From positions 16,067,484-16,131,483 of the forward strand of contig CM076951.1 in the NCBI GenBank assembly GCA_039566865.1: 64,000 nt of DNA, given 5' to 3'. The notes under the pieces are model-generated. The model was not told where the DNA came from, did not search any database, and saw only the letters and a program-made list of their open reading frames with translations. The stretch's first letter is position 1. Each line of letters opens with the position of its first letter. Source of the DNA: Aurelia coerulea (taxonomy: Eukaryota > Cnidaria > Scyphozoa > Semaeostomeae > Ulmaridae). Below, piece by piece: positions 23,281-36,361 of this stretch. Position numbers and translations under genes: made by a program.

Positions 23281-24320
23281 GTTGCTGCAGTATTAATATA
23301 GTGCTATATAAGAAGTAGCTGGCAGAACTTAAGTTTTAAAGAACTTTGAGCGCAATACTCTTTATAAAATGAATTGTAGCTAATAAAGTGCGTTAAACCA
23401 CACTTTTTGTGGTTTTATTTTGTTTTCTTTGAGAAAATAAACATTTAATTAATCGATGTTTGTTGATTTGTTAAAGCTAAAATAAGACTAAAGAAAGAAC
23501 TAATGTTTATAGTAATGTTTCCAAGAATGGTTGCTGCAGTACTAATATAGTGCTATATAAGAAGTAGCTGGCAGAACTCAAGTTTTAAAGAACTATGAGC
23601 GCAATACTCTTTATAATATGAATTGTAGCTAATAAAGTGAGTTAACCTACTTTTTTCGTCTTTATATTTTGTTTTCTTTGAGAAAATAAACATTTAATTA
23701 ATCGATGTTTGTTGATGCAGTAAAGCTGAAATAAGACTAAAGAAAGAACTAATGTCTATAGTAATGCTTTCAAAAATGGTTGCTGCAACACTAACATAGT
23801 GCCATAAAAGTAGGTGCTTGCAGAACTAAAGTTTTAAAGAACCATGAGCGCAATTCTCTTTATAATATGAATTGTAGCTAATAAAGTGCGTTAAACCGCA
23901 CTTTTTGTTGTTTTATTTTGTTTTCGTTGAGAAAATAAACATTTAATTAATCGATGTTTGTTGATGAGTTAAAGCTAAAATAAGACTAAAGAAAGAACTA
24001 ATGTCTATAGTAATGTTTCCAAGAATGGTTGCTGCAGCACTAATATATTACTAAAAAAGAAGTAGTTGGCAGAATTAAAGTTTTAAAGAAAGATAAGCGC
24101 AATACTCTTTACAATATGAATTGTAGCTAATAAAGTGCGTTAAACAACACGTTTTCTTGTTTTATTTTGTTTTCTTTGAGAAAATAAACATTTAATTAAT
24201 CGATGTTTGTTGATGAGTTAAAGCTAAAATAAGACTAAAGAAAGAACTATTGTTTGTAATAATGTTTCCAAGAATGGTTGCTGCAGTACTAATATAGTGC
24301 TATATAAGAAGTAGCTGGCA
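23281..24320 (+). repeat. Block duplication E, copy 1 (partner shifted +2032)
   Basis: Matches 25,313-26,352. Shared rare variants are GCAGTATTAATATAG, TTAACC (23,642/25,674), GCTTTCAAAAATGG, AACCGCACTTTTTG, TTTTCGTTGAG, ATATATTACTAAAAAAG and AACAACACGTTTTC. Confidence 0.85.
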
Positions 24321-25312
24321 GAACTCAAGTTTTAAAGAACTTTGAGCGCAATACTCTTTATAAAATGAATTGTAGCTAATAAAGTGCGTTAAACCACACT
24401 TTTTGTGGTTTTATTTTGTTTTCTTTGAGAAAATGAACATTTAATTAATCGATGTTTGTTGATTTGTTAAAGCTAAAATAAGACGAAAGAAAGAACTAAT
24501 GTCTATAGTAATGTTTCCAAGAATGGTTGCTGCAGCACTAATATAGTACTATAAAAGAAGTAGTTGGCAGAATTAAAGTTTTAAAGAACTATGAGCGCAA
24601 TACTCTTTATAATATGAATTGTAGCTAAGAAAGTGCGTTAAACCACACTTTTTGTTGTTTTATTTTGTTTTCTTTGAGAAAATAAACATTTAATTAATCG
24701 ATGTTTGTTGATGATTTAAAGCTAAAATAAGACTAAAGAAAGAACTAATGTCTATTGTAATGTTTCCAAGAATGGTTGCTGCAGCACTAATATAGTGCTA
24801 TATAAGAAGTAGCTGGCAGAACTCAAGTTTTAAAGAACTATGAGCGCAATACTCTTTATAATATGAATTGTAGCTAATAAAGTGGGTTAATCCACAATTT
24901 TTGTCTTTAAATTTTGTTTTCTTTGAGAAAATAAACATTTAATTAATCGATGTTTGTAAATGAGTTAAAGCTAAAATAAGACTAAAGAAAGAACTAATGT
25001 TTGTAGCAATGTTTCCAAGAATTGTTGAGGCAGTACTAATATAGTGCTATATAAGAAGTAGCTTGCAGAACTCAAGTTTTAAAGAACTATGAGCGCAATA
25101 CTCTTTATAATATGAATTGTTGCCAATAAAGTGAGTTAATCCACAATTTTTGTCTTTACATTTTGTTTTCTTTGAGAAAATAAACATTTTTTGTGGTTTT
25201 ATTTTGTTTTCTTTGAGAAAATAAACTTTAATCAAACGATGTTTGTTGATGAGTTAAAGCTAAAATAAGACTAAAGAAAAAACTAATGCTCAAAGTAATG
25301 TTTCCAAGAATG

Positions 25313-26352
25313 GTTGCTGCAGTATTAATATAGTGCTATATAAGATGTAGCTGGCAGAACTCAAGTTTAAAAGAACTTTGAGCGCAATACTCTTTATAAA
25401 ATGAATTGTAGCTAATCAAGTGCGTTAAACCACACTTTTTGTGGTTTTATTTTGTTTTCTTTGACAAAATAAACATTTAATTGATCGATGTTTGTTGATT
25501 TGTTAAAGCTAAAATAAGACTAAAGAAAGAACTAATGTTTATAGTAATGTTTCCAAGAATGGTTGCTGCAGTATTAATGTAGTGCTATATAAGAAGTAGC
25601 TGGCAGAACTCAAGTTTTAAAGAACTATGAGCGCAATACTCTTTATAATATGAATTGTAGCTAATAAAGTGAGTTAACCTACTTTTTTCGTCTTTATATT
25701 TTGTTTTCTTTGAGAAAATAAACATTTAATTAATCGATGTTTGTTGATGCAGTAAAGCTGAAATAAGACTAAAGAAAGAACTAATGTCTATAGTTATGCT
25801 TTCAAAAATGGTTGCTGCAACACTAACATAGTGCCATAAAAGTAGGTGCTTGCAGAACTAAAGTTTTAAAGAACCATGAGCGCAATTCTCTTTATAATAT
25901 GAATTGTAGCTAATAAAGTGCGTTAAACCGCACTTTTTGTTGTTTTATTTTGTTTTCGTTGAGAAAATAAACATTTAATTAATCGATGTTTGTTGATGAG
26001 TTAAAGCTAAAATAAGACTAAAGAAAGAACTAATGTCTATAGTAATGTTTCCAAGAATGGTTGCTGCAGCACTAATATATTACTAAAAAAGAAGTAGTTG
26101 GCAGAATTAAAGTTTTAAAGAAAGATAAGCGCAATACTCTTTACAATATGAATTGTAGCTAATAAAGTGCGTTAAACAACACGTTTTCTTGTTTTATTTT
26201 GTTTTCTTTGAGAAAATAAACATTTAATTAATCGATGTTTGTTGATGAGTTAAAGCTAAAATAAGACTAAAGAAAGAACTATTGTTTGTAATAATGTTTC
26301 CAAGAATGGTTGCTGCAGTACTAATATAGTGCTATATAAGAAGTAGCTGGCA
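25313..26352 (+). repeat. Block duplication E, copy 2
   Basis: Partner of 23,281-24,320. Most of it is also the left part of the long-range duplication shared with about 41.9-42.8 kb. Confidence 0.85.
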
Positions 26353-27505
26353 GAACTAAAGTTTTAAAGAACTATGAGCGCAATACTCTTTATAATATGA
26401 ATTGTTGCTAATAAAGTGAGTTAATCCACAATTTTTGTTTATACATTCTGTTTTCTTTGAGAAAATAAACATTTAATTAATCGATGTTTGTTGATGCAGT
26501 AAAGCTAGAAAAATACTAAAAAAGAACTAATGTCTATAGTAATATTTCCAAGAATGGTTGCTGCAGCACTAATATAGTACTATAAAAGAAGTACTTAGCA
26601 GAATTAAAGCTTTAAAGAACGATGAGCGCAATACTCTTTATAATATGAATTGTAGCTAATAAAGTGCGTTAAACCACACTTTTTGTTGTTTTAATTTGTT
26701 TTCTTTGAGAAAATAAACATTTAATTAATCGATGTTTGTTGATGCGTTAAAGCTAAAGTAAGACTAAAGAAAGAACTAATGTTTGTAGCAATGTTTCCAA
26801 GAATTGTTGCTGCAGTACTAATATAGTGCTATATAAGAAGTAGCTGGCAGAACTCAAGTTTTAAAAAACTATGAGCGCAATACTCTTTATAATATGAATT
26901 GTAGCTAATAAAGTGAGTTAATCCACAATTGTTGTCTATGCATTTTGTTTTCTTTGAGAAAATAAACATTTAATTAATCGATGTTTGTTGATGCAGTAAA
27001 GCTAGAAAAATACTAAAAAATAACTAATGTCTATAGTAATGCTTCCAAGAATGGTTGCTGCAGCACTAATATAGTACTATAAAAGAAGTAGTTGGCAGAA
27101 TTAAAGTTTTAAAGAACGATGAGTGCAATACTCTTTATAATATGAATTGTAGCTAACAAAGTGCTTTAAACCACACTTTTTGTTGTTTTATTTTGTTTTC
27201 TTTGAGGAAATAAACATTTAATTAATCGATGTTTGTTGATGAGTTAAAGCTAAAATAAGACTAAAGAAAGAACTAATGTTTGTAGCAATGTTTCCAAGAA
27301 TGGTTGCTGCAGCATTAATATAGTACTATAAAAGAAGTAGTTGGAAAAATTAAAGTTTTAAAGAACCATGAGCCAAATACTCTTTATAATATGAATTGTA
27401 GCTAATAAAGTGTGTTAAACCAAACTTTTTGTGGTTTTTTTTTTGTTTTCTTTGAGAAAATAAACATTTAATTAAACGATGTTTGTTGATGAGTTAAAGC
27501 TAAAA
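25490..27505 (+). repeat. Long-range block F, copy 1 (partner shifted +16,408)
   Basis: About 2 kb matching 41,898-43,913 with a constant shift: TTAACC 25,674/42,082, GTGCTTTAAACC 27,161/43,569, CAAACTTTTTG 27,421/43,829. Shared rare words include AACAACACGTTTTC, ATACATTCTG, CACAATTGTTGTC and TTTGAGGAAATAAAC. Confidence 0.85.
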
Positions 27506-29279
27506 TAAGACTAAAGAAAGAACTAATGTTTGTAGCAATGTTTCCAAGAATTGTTGCTGCAGTACTAATATAGTGCTATATAAGAAGTAGCTGGCAGAAC
27601 TAAAGTTTTAAAGAACTATGGGCGCAATACTCTTTATAATATGAATTGTAGCTAATAAAGTGAGTTAATGAAAAATTTTTGTCTTTACATTTTGTTTTCT
27701 TTGAGAAAATAAACATTTTTTGTGGTTTTATTTTGTTTTCTTTGAGAAAATAAACATTTAATTAATCGATGTTTGTTGATTTGTTAAAGCTAAAATAAGA
27801 CTAAAGAAATAACTTATGTTTATAGTAATGTTTCCAAGAATGGCTGTTGCAGTACTAATATAGTGCTATATAAGAAGTAGCTGGCAGAACTCAAGTTTTA
27901 AAGAACGATGATTGCAATACTCTTTACAATATTAATTTTAGCTAATAAAGTGAGTTAATCTACAATTTTTGTGTTTATATTTTGCTTTCTTTGAGAAGAT
28001 AAACATTTAATTAATCGATTTTTGCTGATGCAGTAAAGCTAAAATAAGACTAAAGAAAGAACTAATGTCTATAGTAATGTTTCCAAGAATGGTTGCTGCA
28101 GTTCTAATATAGTGCTATATAAGAAGTAGCTGGCAGAACTCAAGTTTTAAAGAACTATGAGCGCAATACTCTTTATAATATGAATTGTAGTTAATAACGT
28201 GAGTTAATCCAAATTTTTTGTCTTTATATTTTGTTTTATTTGAGAAAATAAACATTTAATTAATCGATTTTTGCTGATGCAGTAAAGCTAAAATAAGACT
28301 AAAGAAAAAACTAATGCTCAAAGTAATGTTTCCAAGAATGGTTGCTGCAGTACTAATATAGTGCTATATAAGAAGTAGCTTGCAGAACTCAAGTTTTAAA
28401 GATTTATGAGCGCAATACTCTTTATAAAATGAATTGTAGCTAATAAAGTGCGTTAAACCACACTTTTTGTGGTTTTATTTTGTTTTCTTTGAGAAAATGA
28501 ACATTTAATTAATCGATGTTTGTTGATTTGTTAAAGCTAAAATAAGACTAAAGAAAGAACTAATGTTTATAGTGATGTTTCCAAGAATGGTTGCTGCAGT
28601 ACTAATATAGTGCTATATAAGAAGTAGCTGGCAGAACTCAAGTTATAAAGAACTATGAGCGCAATACTCTTTATAATATGAATTGTAGCTAATAAAGTGA
28701 GTTAATCTCCAATTTTTGTCCTTACATTTTGTTTTCTTTGAGAAAAAAAAACATTTTTTGGGGTTTTATTTAGTTTTCTTTGAGAAAATAAACATTTAAT
28801 TAATCGATGTTTGTTGATGAGTTAAAGCTAAAATAAGACTAAAGAAAGAACTAATGTCTATAGTAATGTTTCCAAGGATGGTTGCTGCAGCACTAATATA
28901 GTACTATAAAAGAAGTAGTTGGCAGAATTAAAGTTTTATAGAACGATGAGCGCAATACTCTTTATAATATGAATTGTAGCTAAGAAAGTGCGTTAAACCA
29001 CACTTTTTGTTGTTTTATTTTGTTTTCTTTGAGAAAATAAACATTTAATTAATCGATGTTTGTTGATGATTTAAAGCTAAAATAAGACTAAAGAAAGAAC
29101 TAATGTCTATAGTAATGTTTCCAAGAATGGTTGCTGCATTACTAATATAGTGCTATATAAGAAGTAGCTGGCAGAACTCAAGTTTTAAAGAACTATGAGC
29201 GCAATACTCTTTATAATATGAATTGTAGCTAATAAAGTGAGTTAATCCACAATTTTTGTCTTTACATTTTGTTTTCTTT

Positions 29280-30308
29280 GAGAAAATAAACATTTTTTTT
29301 GGTTTTATTTTGTTTTCTTTGAGAAAATAAACTTTGATTAATCGATGTTTGTTGATGAGTTAAAGCTAAAATAAGACTAAAGAAAAAACTAATGCTCAAA
29401 ATAATGCTTCCAAGAATGGTTGCTGCAGTACTAATATAGTGCAATAAAAGAAGTAGCTGGCAGAACTCAAGTTTTAAAGAACTATGAGCGCAATACTCTT
29501 TATAATATGAATTGTAGCTAATAAAGTGAGTTAATCCACAATTTTTGTCTTTACCTTTTGTTTTCTTTGAGAAAATAAAAATTTTTTGTGGTTTTATTTT
29601 GTTTTCTTTGAGAAAATAAACTTTAATTAATCGATGTTTGTTGATGAGTTAAAGCTAAATTTAGACGAACGAAAAAACTAATGTCTATTGCAATATTTCC
29701 AAGAATGGTTGCTGCAGCACTAATATAGTGCTATAAAAGAAGTAGCTGGCAGAACTAAAGTTTTAAAGAACGATGAGCGCAATACTCTTTATAATATGAA
29801 TTGTAGCTAATAAAGTGCGTTAAACCACACTTTTGTTGTTTTATTTTGTTTTCTTTGAGAAAATAAACATTTAATTAATCGATGTTTGTTAATGAGTTAA
29901 AGCTAAAATAAGACTTAAGAAAGAACTAATGTTTGTAGCAATGTTTCCAAGAATTGTTGAGGCAGTACTAATATAGTGCTATATAAGAAGTAGCTGGCAG
30001 AACTCAAGTTTTAAAGAAATATGAGCGCAATACTCTTTATAATATGAATTGTTGCTAATAAAGTGAGTTAATCCACAATTTTTGTCTTTACATTTTGTTT
30101 TCTTTGAGAAAATTAACATTTTTTGTGGTTTTATTTTGTTTTCTTTGAGAAAATAAACTTTAATTAATCGATGTTTGTTGATGAGTTAAAGCTAAAATAA
30201 GACTAAAGAAAAAACCAATGCTCAAAGCAATGTTTCCAAGAATAGTTGCTGCAGTATTAATATAGTGCTATATAAGAAGTAGCTGGCAGAACTCAAGTTT
30301 TAAAGAAC
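29280..30308 (+). repeat. Block duplication G, copy 1 (partner shifted +2191)
   Basis: Matches about 31,471-32,499. The run CATTTTTTTT is at 29,291/31,482, AATGCTCAAA at 29,391/31,582, and the private TTTAGACGAACG at about 29,660/31,851. Both also share CTATTGCAATATTTCC and AAAAACCAATGC. Confidence 0.8.
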
Positions 30309-30359
30309 GATGAGCGCAATACTCTTTATAATATGAATTGTAGCTAATAAAGTGAGTTA

Positions 30360-30620
30360 ATCCACAATTTTTGTCTTTACATTTTGTTTTCTTTGAGAAA
30401 ATAAACATTTAATTAATCGATGTTTGTTGATGCAGTAAAGCTAGAAAAAGACTGAAAAAGAACTAATGTCTATAGTATTGTTTCCAAAAATGGTTGCTGC
30501 AGCACTAATATAGTACTATAAAAGAAGTAGTTGGCAGAATTAAAGTTTTAAAGAACTATGAGCGCAATACTCTTTATAATATGAATTGTAGCTTATAAAG
30601 TGAGTTAATCCACATTTTTT
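30360..30620 (+). repeat. One-monomer repeat with 828-bp shift, copy 1
   Basis: Matches about 31,188-31,450 at a shift of 828 (CAGTAAAGCT at 30,433 and 31,261). Both have the rare GAAAAAGACTGAAAAAG and GTATTGTTTCC, and GCTTATAAAGTG, which removes the AATAAA. Confidence 0.8.
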
Positions 30621-31187
30621 GTCTTTACATTTTGTTTTCTTTGAGATAATAAACATTTTTTGTGGTTTTATTTTGTTTTCTTTGAGAAAATAAACATTTA
30701 ATTAATCGATGTTTGTTGATTTGTTAAAGCTAAAAAAACACTAAAGAAAGAACTAATGTTTATAGTAATGTTTCCAAGAATGGTTGCTGCAGTACTAATA
30801 TAGTGCTATATAAGAAGTAGCTGGCAGAACTCAAGTTTTAAAGAACTATGAGCGCAATACTCTTTATAATATGAATTGTAGCTAATAAAGTGAGTTAATC
30901 CCCAATTTTTGTCCTTACATTTTGTTTTCTTTGAGAAAATAAACATTTTTTGGGGTTTTATTTAGTTTTCTTTAAGAAAATAAACATTTAATTAATCGAT
31001 GTTTGTTGATGAGTTAAAGCTAAAGTAAGACTAAAGAAAGAACTAATGTCTATAGTAATGTTTCCAAGAATGGTTGCTGCAGCACTAATATAGTACTATA
31101 AAAGAAGTAGTTGGCAGAATTAAAGTTTTAAAGAACGATGAGCGCAATACCCTTTATACTATGAATTGTAGCTAATAAAGTGAGTTA

Positions 31188-32499
31188 ATCCCCAATTTTT
31201 GTCTTTACATTTTGTTTTCTTTGAGAAAATAAACATTTAATTAATCGATGTTTGTTGATGCAGTAAAGCTAGAAAAAGACTGAAAAAGAACTAATGTCTA
31301 TAGTATTGTTTCCAAAAATGGTTGCTGCAGCACTAATATAGTACTATAAAAGAAGTAGTTGGCAGAATTAAAGTTTTAAAGAACTATGAGCGCAATACTC
31401 TTTATAATATGAATTGTAGCTTATAAAGTGAGTTAATCCACATTTTTTGTCTTTACATTTTGTTTTCTTTGAGAAAATAAACATTTTTTTTGGTTTTATT
31501 TTGTTTTCTTTGAGAAAATAAACTTTAATTAATCGATGTTTGTTGATGAGTTAAAGCTAAAATAAGACTAAAGAAAAAACTAATGCTCAAAGTAATGCTT
31601 CCAAGAATGGTTGCTGCATTACTAATATAGTGCAATAAAAGAAGTAGCTGGCAGAACTCAAGTTTTAAAGAACTATAAGCGCAATACTCATTATAATATG
31701 AATTGTAGCTAATAAAGTGAGTTAATCCACAATTTTTGTCTTTACATTTTGTTTTCTTTGAGAAAATAAAAATTTTTTGTGGTTTTATTTTGTTTTCTTT
31801 GAGAAAATAAACTTTAATTAATCGATGTTTGCTGATGAGTTAAAGCTAAATTTAGACGAACGAAAAAACTAATGTCTATTGCAATATTTCCAAGAATGGT
31901 TGCTGCAGCACTAATATAGTGCTATAAAAGAAGTAGCTGGCAGAACTAAAGTTTTAAAGAACGATGAGCGCAATACTCTTTATAATATGAATTGTAGCTA
32001 ATAAAGTGCGTTAAACCACACTTTTTGTTGTTTATTTTGTTTTCTTTGAGAAAATAAACATTTAATTAATCGATGTTTGTTAATGAGTTAAAGCTAAAAT
32101 AAGACTAAAGAAAGAACTAATGTTTGTAGCAATGTTTCCAAGAATTGTTGAGGCAGTACTAATATAGTGCTATATAAGAAGTAGCTGGCAGAACTCAAGT
32201 TTTAAAGAACTATGAGCGCAATACTCTTTATAATATGAATTGTTGCTAATAAAGTGAGTTAATCCACAATTTTTGTCTTTACATTTTGTTTTCTTTGAGA
32301 AAATAAACATTTTTTGTGGTTTTATTTTGTTTTCTTTGAGAAAATAAACTTTAATTAATCGATGTTTGTTGATGAGTTAAAGCTAAAATAAGACTAAAGA
32401 AAAAACCAATGCTCAAAGTAATGTTTCCAAGAATGGTTGCTGCAGTATTAATATAGTGCTATATAAGAAGTAGCTGGCAGAACTCAAGTTTTAAAGAAC
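31188..32499 (+). repeat. Block duplication G, copy 2, with the 828-bp partner at its left
   Basis: Positions 31,188-31,450 partner 30,360-30,620; positions from about 31,412 to 32,499 partner 29,280-30,308 (and slightly upstream of it). A CCCCAA monomer at 31,190 lacks the GGGG partner because it is of standard length. GCTGATGAG near 31,831 replaces the usual GTTGATGAG. Confidence 0.8.
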
Positions 32500-33730
32500 T
32501 TTGAGCGCAATACTCTTTATAAAATGAATTGTAGCTAATAAAGTGCGTTAAACCACACTTTTTGTGGTTTTATTTTGTTTTCTTTGAGAAAATAAACATT
32601 TAATTAATCGATGTTTGTTGATTTGTTAAAGCTAAAATAAGACTAAAGAAGGAACTAATGTTTATAGTAATGTTTCCAAGAATGCTTGCTGCAGTACTAA
32701 TATAGTGCTATATAAGAAGTAGCTGGCAGAACTCAAGTTTTAAAGAACTATGAGCGCAATACTCTTTATGAATTGTAGCTAATAAAGTGAGTTAACCTAC
32801 TTTTTTCGTCTTTATATTTTGTTTTCTTTGAGAAAATAAACATTTAATTAATCGATGTTTGTTGATGCAGTAAAGCTGAAATAAGACTAAAGAAAGAACT
32901 AATGTCTAAAGTAATGCTTCCAAAAATGGTTGCTGCAGTACTAATATAGTGCTATATAAGAAGTAGCTGGCAGAACTCAAGTTTTAAAGAACTATGAGCG
33001 CAATACTCTTTATAATATGAATTGTAGCTAATAAAGTGAGTTAATCCACAATTTTTGTCTATACATTTTGTTTTCTTTGAGAAAATAAACATTTAATTAA
33101 TCGATGTTTGTTGATCAGTAAAGCTAGAAAAATACTAAAAAATAACTAATGTCTATAGTAATTCTTCCAAGAATGGTTGCTGCAGCACTAATATAGTACT
33201 ATAAAAGAAGTAGTTGGCAGAATTAAAGTTTTAAAGAACGATGAGTGCAATACTCTTTATAATATGAATTGTAGCTAATAAAGTGCGTTAAACCACACTT
33301 TTTGTTGTTTTATTTTGTTTTCTTTGAGAAAATAAACATTTAAGTAATCGATGTTTGTTGATGAGTTAAAGCTAAAATAAGACTAAAGAAAGAACTAATG
33401 TCTATAGTAATGTTTCCAAGAATGGTTGCTGCAGCACTAATATAGTGCTATATAAGAAATAGCTGTTAGAACTCAAGTTTTAAAGAACTATGAGCGCAAT
33501 ACTCTTTATAATATGAATTGTAGCTAATAAAGTGAGTTAATCCACAATTTTTGTCTTTACATTTTGTTTTCTTTGAGAAAGTAAACATTTTTTGTGGTTT
33601 TATTTTGTTTTCATTGAGAAAATAAATTTTAATTAATCGTTGTTTGTTGATGAGTTAAAGCTAAAATAAGACTAAAGAAAAAACTAATGCTCAAAGTAAT
33701 GTTTCCAAGAATGGTTGCTGCAGTACTAAT

Positions 33731-33772
33731 GTTTATAGTAATGTTTCCAAGAATGGTTGCTGCAGTACTAAT
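33731..33772 (+). repeat. 42-bp monomer fragment in tandem, first occurrence
   Basis: GTACTAAT is followed by GTTTATAGTAATGTTTCC and a second GGTTGCTGCAGTACTAAT, so 42 bp of monomer junction sequence are duplicated inside a copy. The same join occurs at 46,820, 49,953 and 53,808. The last two steps equal the 3133- and 3855-bp block shifts, so the join is inherited and marks block ancestry. Confidence 0.85.
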
Positions 33773-34299
33773 ATAGTGCTATATAAGAAGTAGCTGGCAG
33801 AACTCAAGTTTTAAAGAACTATGAGCGCAATACTCTTTATAATATGAATTGTAGCTAATAAAGTGAGTTAATCCACAATTTTTGTCTATACATTTTGTTT
33901 TCTTTGAGAAAATAAACATTTAATTAATCGATGTTTGTTGATCAGTAAAGCTAGAAAAATACTAAAAAATAACTAATGTCTATAGTAATTCTTCCAAGAA
34001 TGGTTGCTGCAGTTCTAATATAGTGCTATATAAGAAGTAGCTGGCAGAACTCAATTTTTAAAGAACTATGAGCGCAATACTCTTTATAATATGAATTGTA
34101 ATTAATAACGTGAGTTAATCCAAATTTTTTGTCTTTATATTTTGTTTTCTTTGAGAAAGTAAACATTTTTTGTGGTTTTATTTTGTTTCATTGAGAAAAT
34201 AAACTTTAATTAATCGTTTTTTGTTGATGAGTTAAAGCTAAAATAAGACTAAAGAAAAAACAAATGCTCAAAGTAATGTTTCCAAGAATGGTTGCTGCA

Positions 34300-35690
34300 G
34301 TACTAATATAGTGCTTTATAAGAAGTAGCTGGCAGAACTCAAGTTTTAAAGAACGATGATTGCCATACTCTTTATAATATTAATTTTAGCTAATAAAGTG
34401 AGTTAATCTACAATTTTTGTGTTTATATTTTGTTTTCTTTGAGAAAAAAAACATTTAATTAAACGATGTTTGTTGATGAGTTAAAGCTAAAATAAGACTA
34501 AAGAAAAAACTAATGTCTATATAGTAATGTTTCAAAGAATGGTTGCTGCAGCACTAATATAGTACTATAAAAGAAGTAGTTGGCAGAATTAAAGTTTTAA
34601 AGAACGATGAGCGAAATACTCTTTATAATATGAATTGTAGCTAATAAAGTGTGTTAAACCAAACTTTTTGTGGTTTTATTTTGTTTTCTTTGAGAAAATA
34701 AACATTCAATTAAACAATGTTTGTTGATGAGTTAAAGCTAAAATAAGACTTAAGAAAAAACTAAGGCTCAAAGTAATGTTTCCAAGTATGGTTTCTGCAG
34801 TACTAATATAGTGCTATATAAGAAGTAGCTGGCAGAACTCAAGTTTTAAAGAATTATGAGCGCAATACTCTTTATAATATGAATTGTAGCTAATAAAGTG
34901 CGTTAAACCACACTTTTTGTGGTTTTATTTTGTTTTTTTTGAGAAAATAAACATTTAATTAATCGATGTTTGTTGATTTGTTAAAGCTAAAATAAGACTA
35001 AAGAAAGAACTAATGTTTAAAGTAATATTTCGATGAATTGTTGCTGCAGTACTAATATAGTACTATAAAAGTAGTTGCTGGCAGAACTAAAGTTTTAAAG
35101 AACGATGAGCGCAATACTCTTTATAATATGAATTGTAGCTAATAAAGTGCGTTAAAGTGCTTTTTGTTGTTTTATTTTGTTTTCTTTGAGAAAGTAAACA
35201 TTTAATTAATCGATGTTTGTTGATGAGTTAAAGCTAAAATAAGACTAAAGAAAGAACTAATGTCTATAGTAATGTTTCCAAGAATGGTTGCTGCAGCACT
35301 AATATAGTGCTATATAAGAAGTAGCTGGCAGAACTCAAGTTTTAAAGAACTATGAGCACAATACTCTTTATAATATGAATTGTAGCTAATAAAGTCAGTT
35401 AATCCACAATTTTTGTCTTTACATTTTGTTTTCTTTGAGAAAGTAAACATTTTTTTGTGGTTTCATTTTGTTTTCATTGAGAAAATAAACTTTAATTAAT
35501 CGTTGTTTGTTGATGAGTTAAAGCTAAAATAAGACTAAAGAAAGAACTAATGTCTATAGTAATGTTTCAAAGAATGGTTGCTGCAGCACTAATATAGTAC
35601 TATAAAAGAAGTAGTTGGCAGAATTAAAGTTTTAAAGAACGATGAGCGCAATACTCTTTATAATATGAATTGTAGCTAATAAAGTGCGTT
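34300..35690 (+). repeat. Block duplication H, copy 1 (partner shifted +2673, later +2662)
   Basis: Matches about 36,973-38,352. Rare shared markers are TCTATATAGTAATG, CATTCAATTAAAC, TTTCGATGAATTG, GCGTTAAAGTGC (GTTAAAG at 35,151/37,824), GAGCACAATAC and GTCAGTTAATCC. The foldback element lies between the copies; without it and one target copy the shift would be about 2283 bp. An 11-bp deletion in copy 2 near 37,871 changes the shift. Confidence 0.85.
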
Positions 35691-36349
35691 AAACCACAAT
35701 TTTTGTCTATACATTTTGTTTTCTTTGAGAAAATAAACATTTAATTAATCGATGTTTGTTGATGCAGTAAAGCTGAAATAAGACTAAAGAAAAAACTAAT
35801 GCTCAAAGTAATGTTTCCAAGAATGGTTGCTGCAGTACTAATATAGTGCTATATGAAGAAGTAGCTGGCAGAACTCAAGTTTTAAAGAACTTTGAGCGCA
35901 ATACTCTTTATAAAATGAATTGTAGCTAATAAAGTGCGTTAAACCACACTTTTTGTGGTTTTATTTTGTTTACTTTGAGAAAATAAACATTTAATTAATC
36001 GATGTTTGTTGATTTGTTAAAGCTAAAATAAGACTAAAGAAAGAACTAATGTCTATAGTAATGTTTCCAAGAATGGTTGCTGCATTACTAATATAATGCT
36101 ATATAAGAAGTAGCTGGCAGAACTCAAGTTTTAAAGAACTTTGAGCGTAATACTCTTTATAAAATGAATTGTAGCTAATAAAGTGCGTTAAACCACACTT
36201 TTTGTGGTTTTATTTTGTTTACTTTGAGAAAATAAACATTTAATTAATCGATGTTTGTTGATTTGTTAAAGCTAAATCAAGACTAAAGAAAGAATTAATG
36301 TCTATAGTAATGTTTCCAAGAATGGTTGCTGCAGTACTAATATAGTGCT

Positions 36350-36361
36350 ATATAAGAAGTA
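36350..36361 (+). repeat. Target-site duplication, left (12 bp)
   Basis: ATATAAGAAGTA of the satellite monomer precedes the foldback element and is repeated at 36,740-36,751. Intact monomers have one copy, so this is a target duplication. The first A is ambiguous because the element arm also ends in A. Confidence 0.9.

Noticed and set aside
25047..25235. Short minus-strand open frame of 62 codons in the satellite
   Set aside because: It crosses satellite landmarks, is not preserved in sister monomers and translates the AT-rich repeat. The similar frame at 29,262-29,444 is the same kind of chance frame.
31825..31875. Hammerhead-like words in the satellite (CTGATGAG ... CGAAA ... GTC)
   Set aside because: Nearly all monomers have TTGATGAG, losing the essential C of the core. 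Stem III next to GAAA does not pair with the GTC triplet, and stem I is weak. The single better copy near 31,831 looks like chance.
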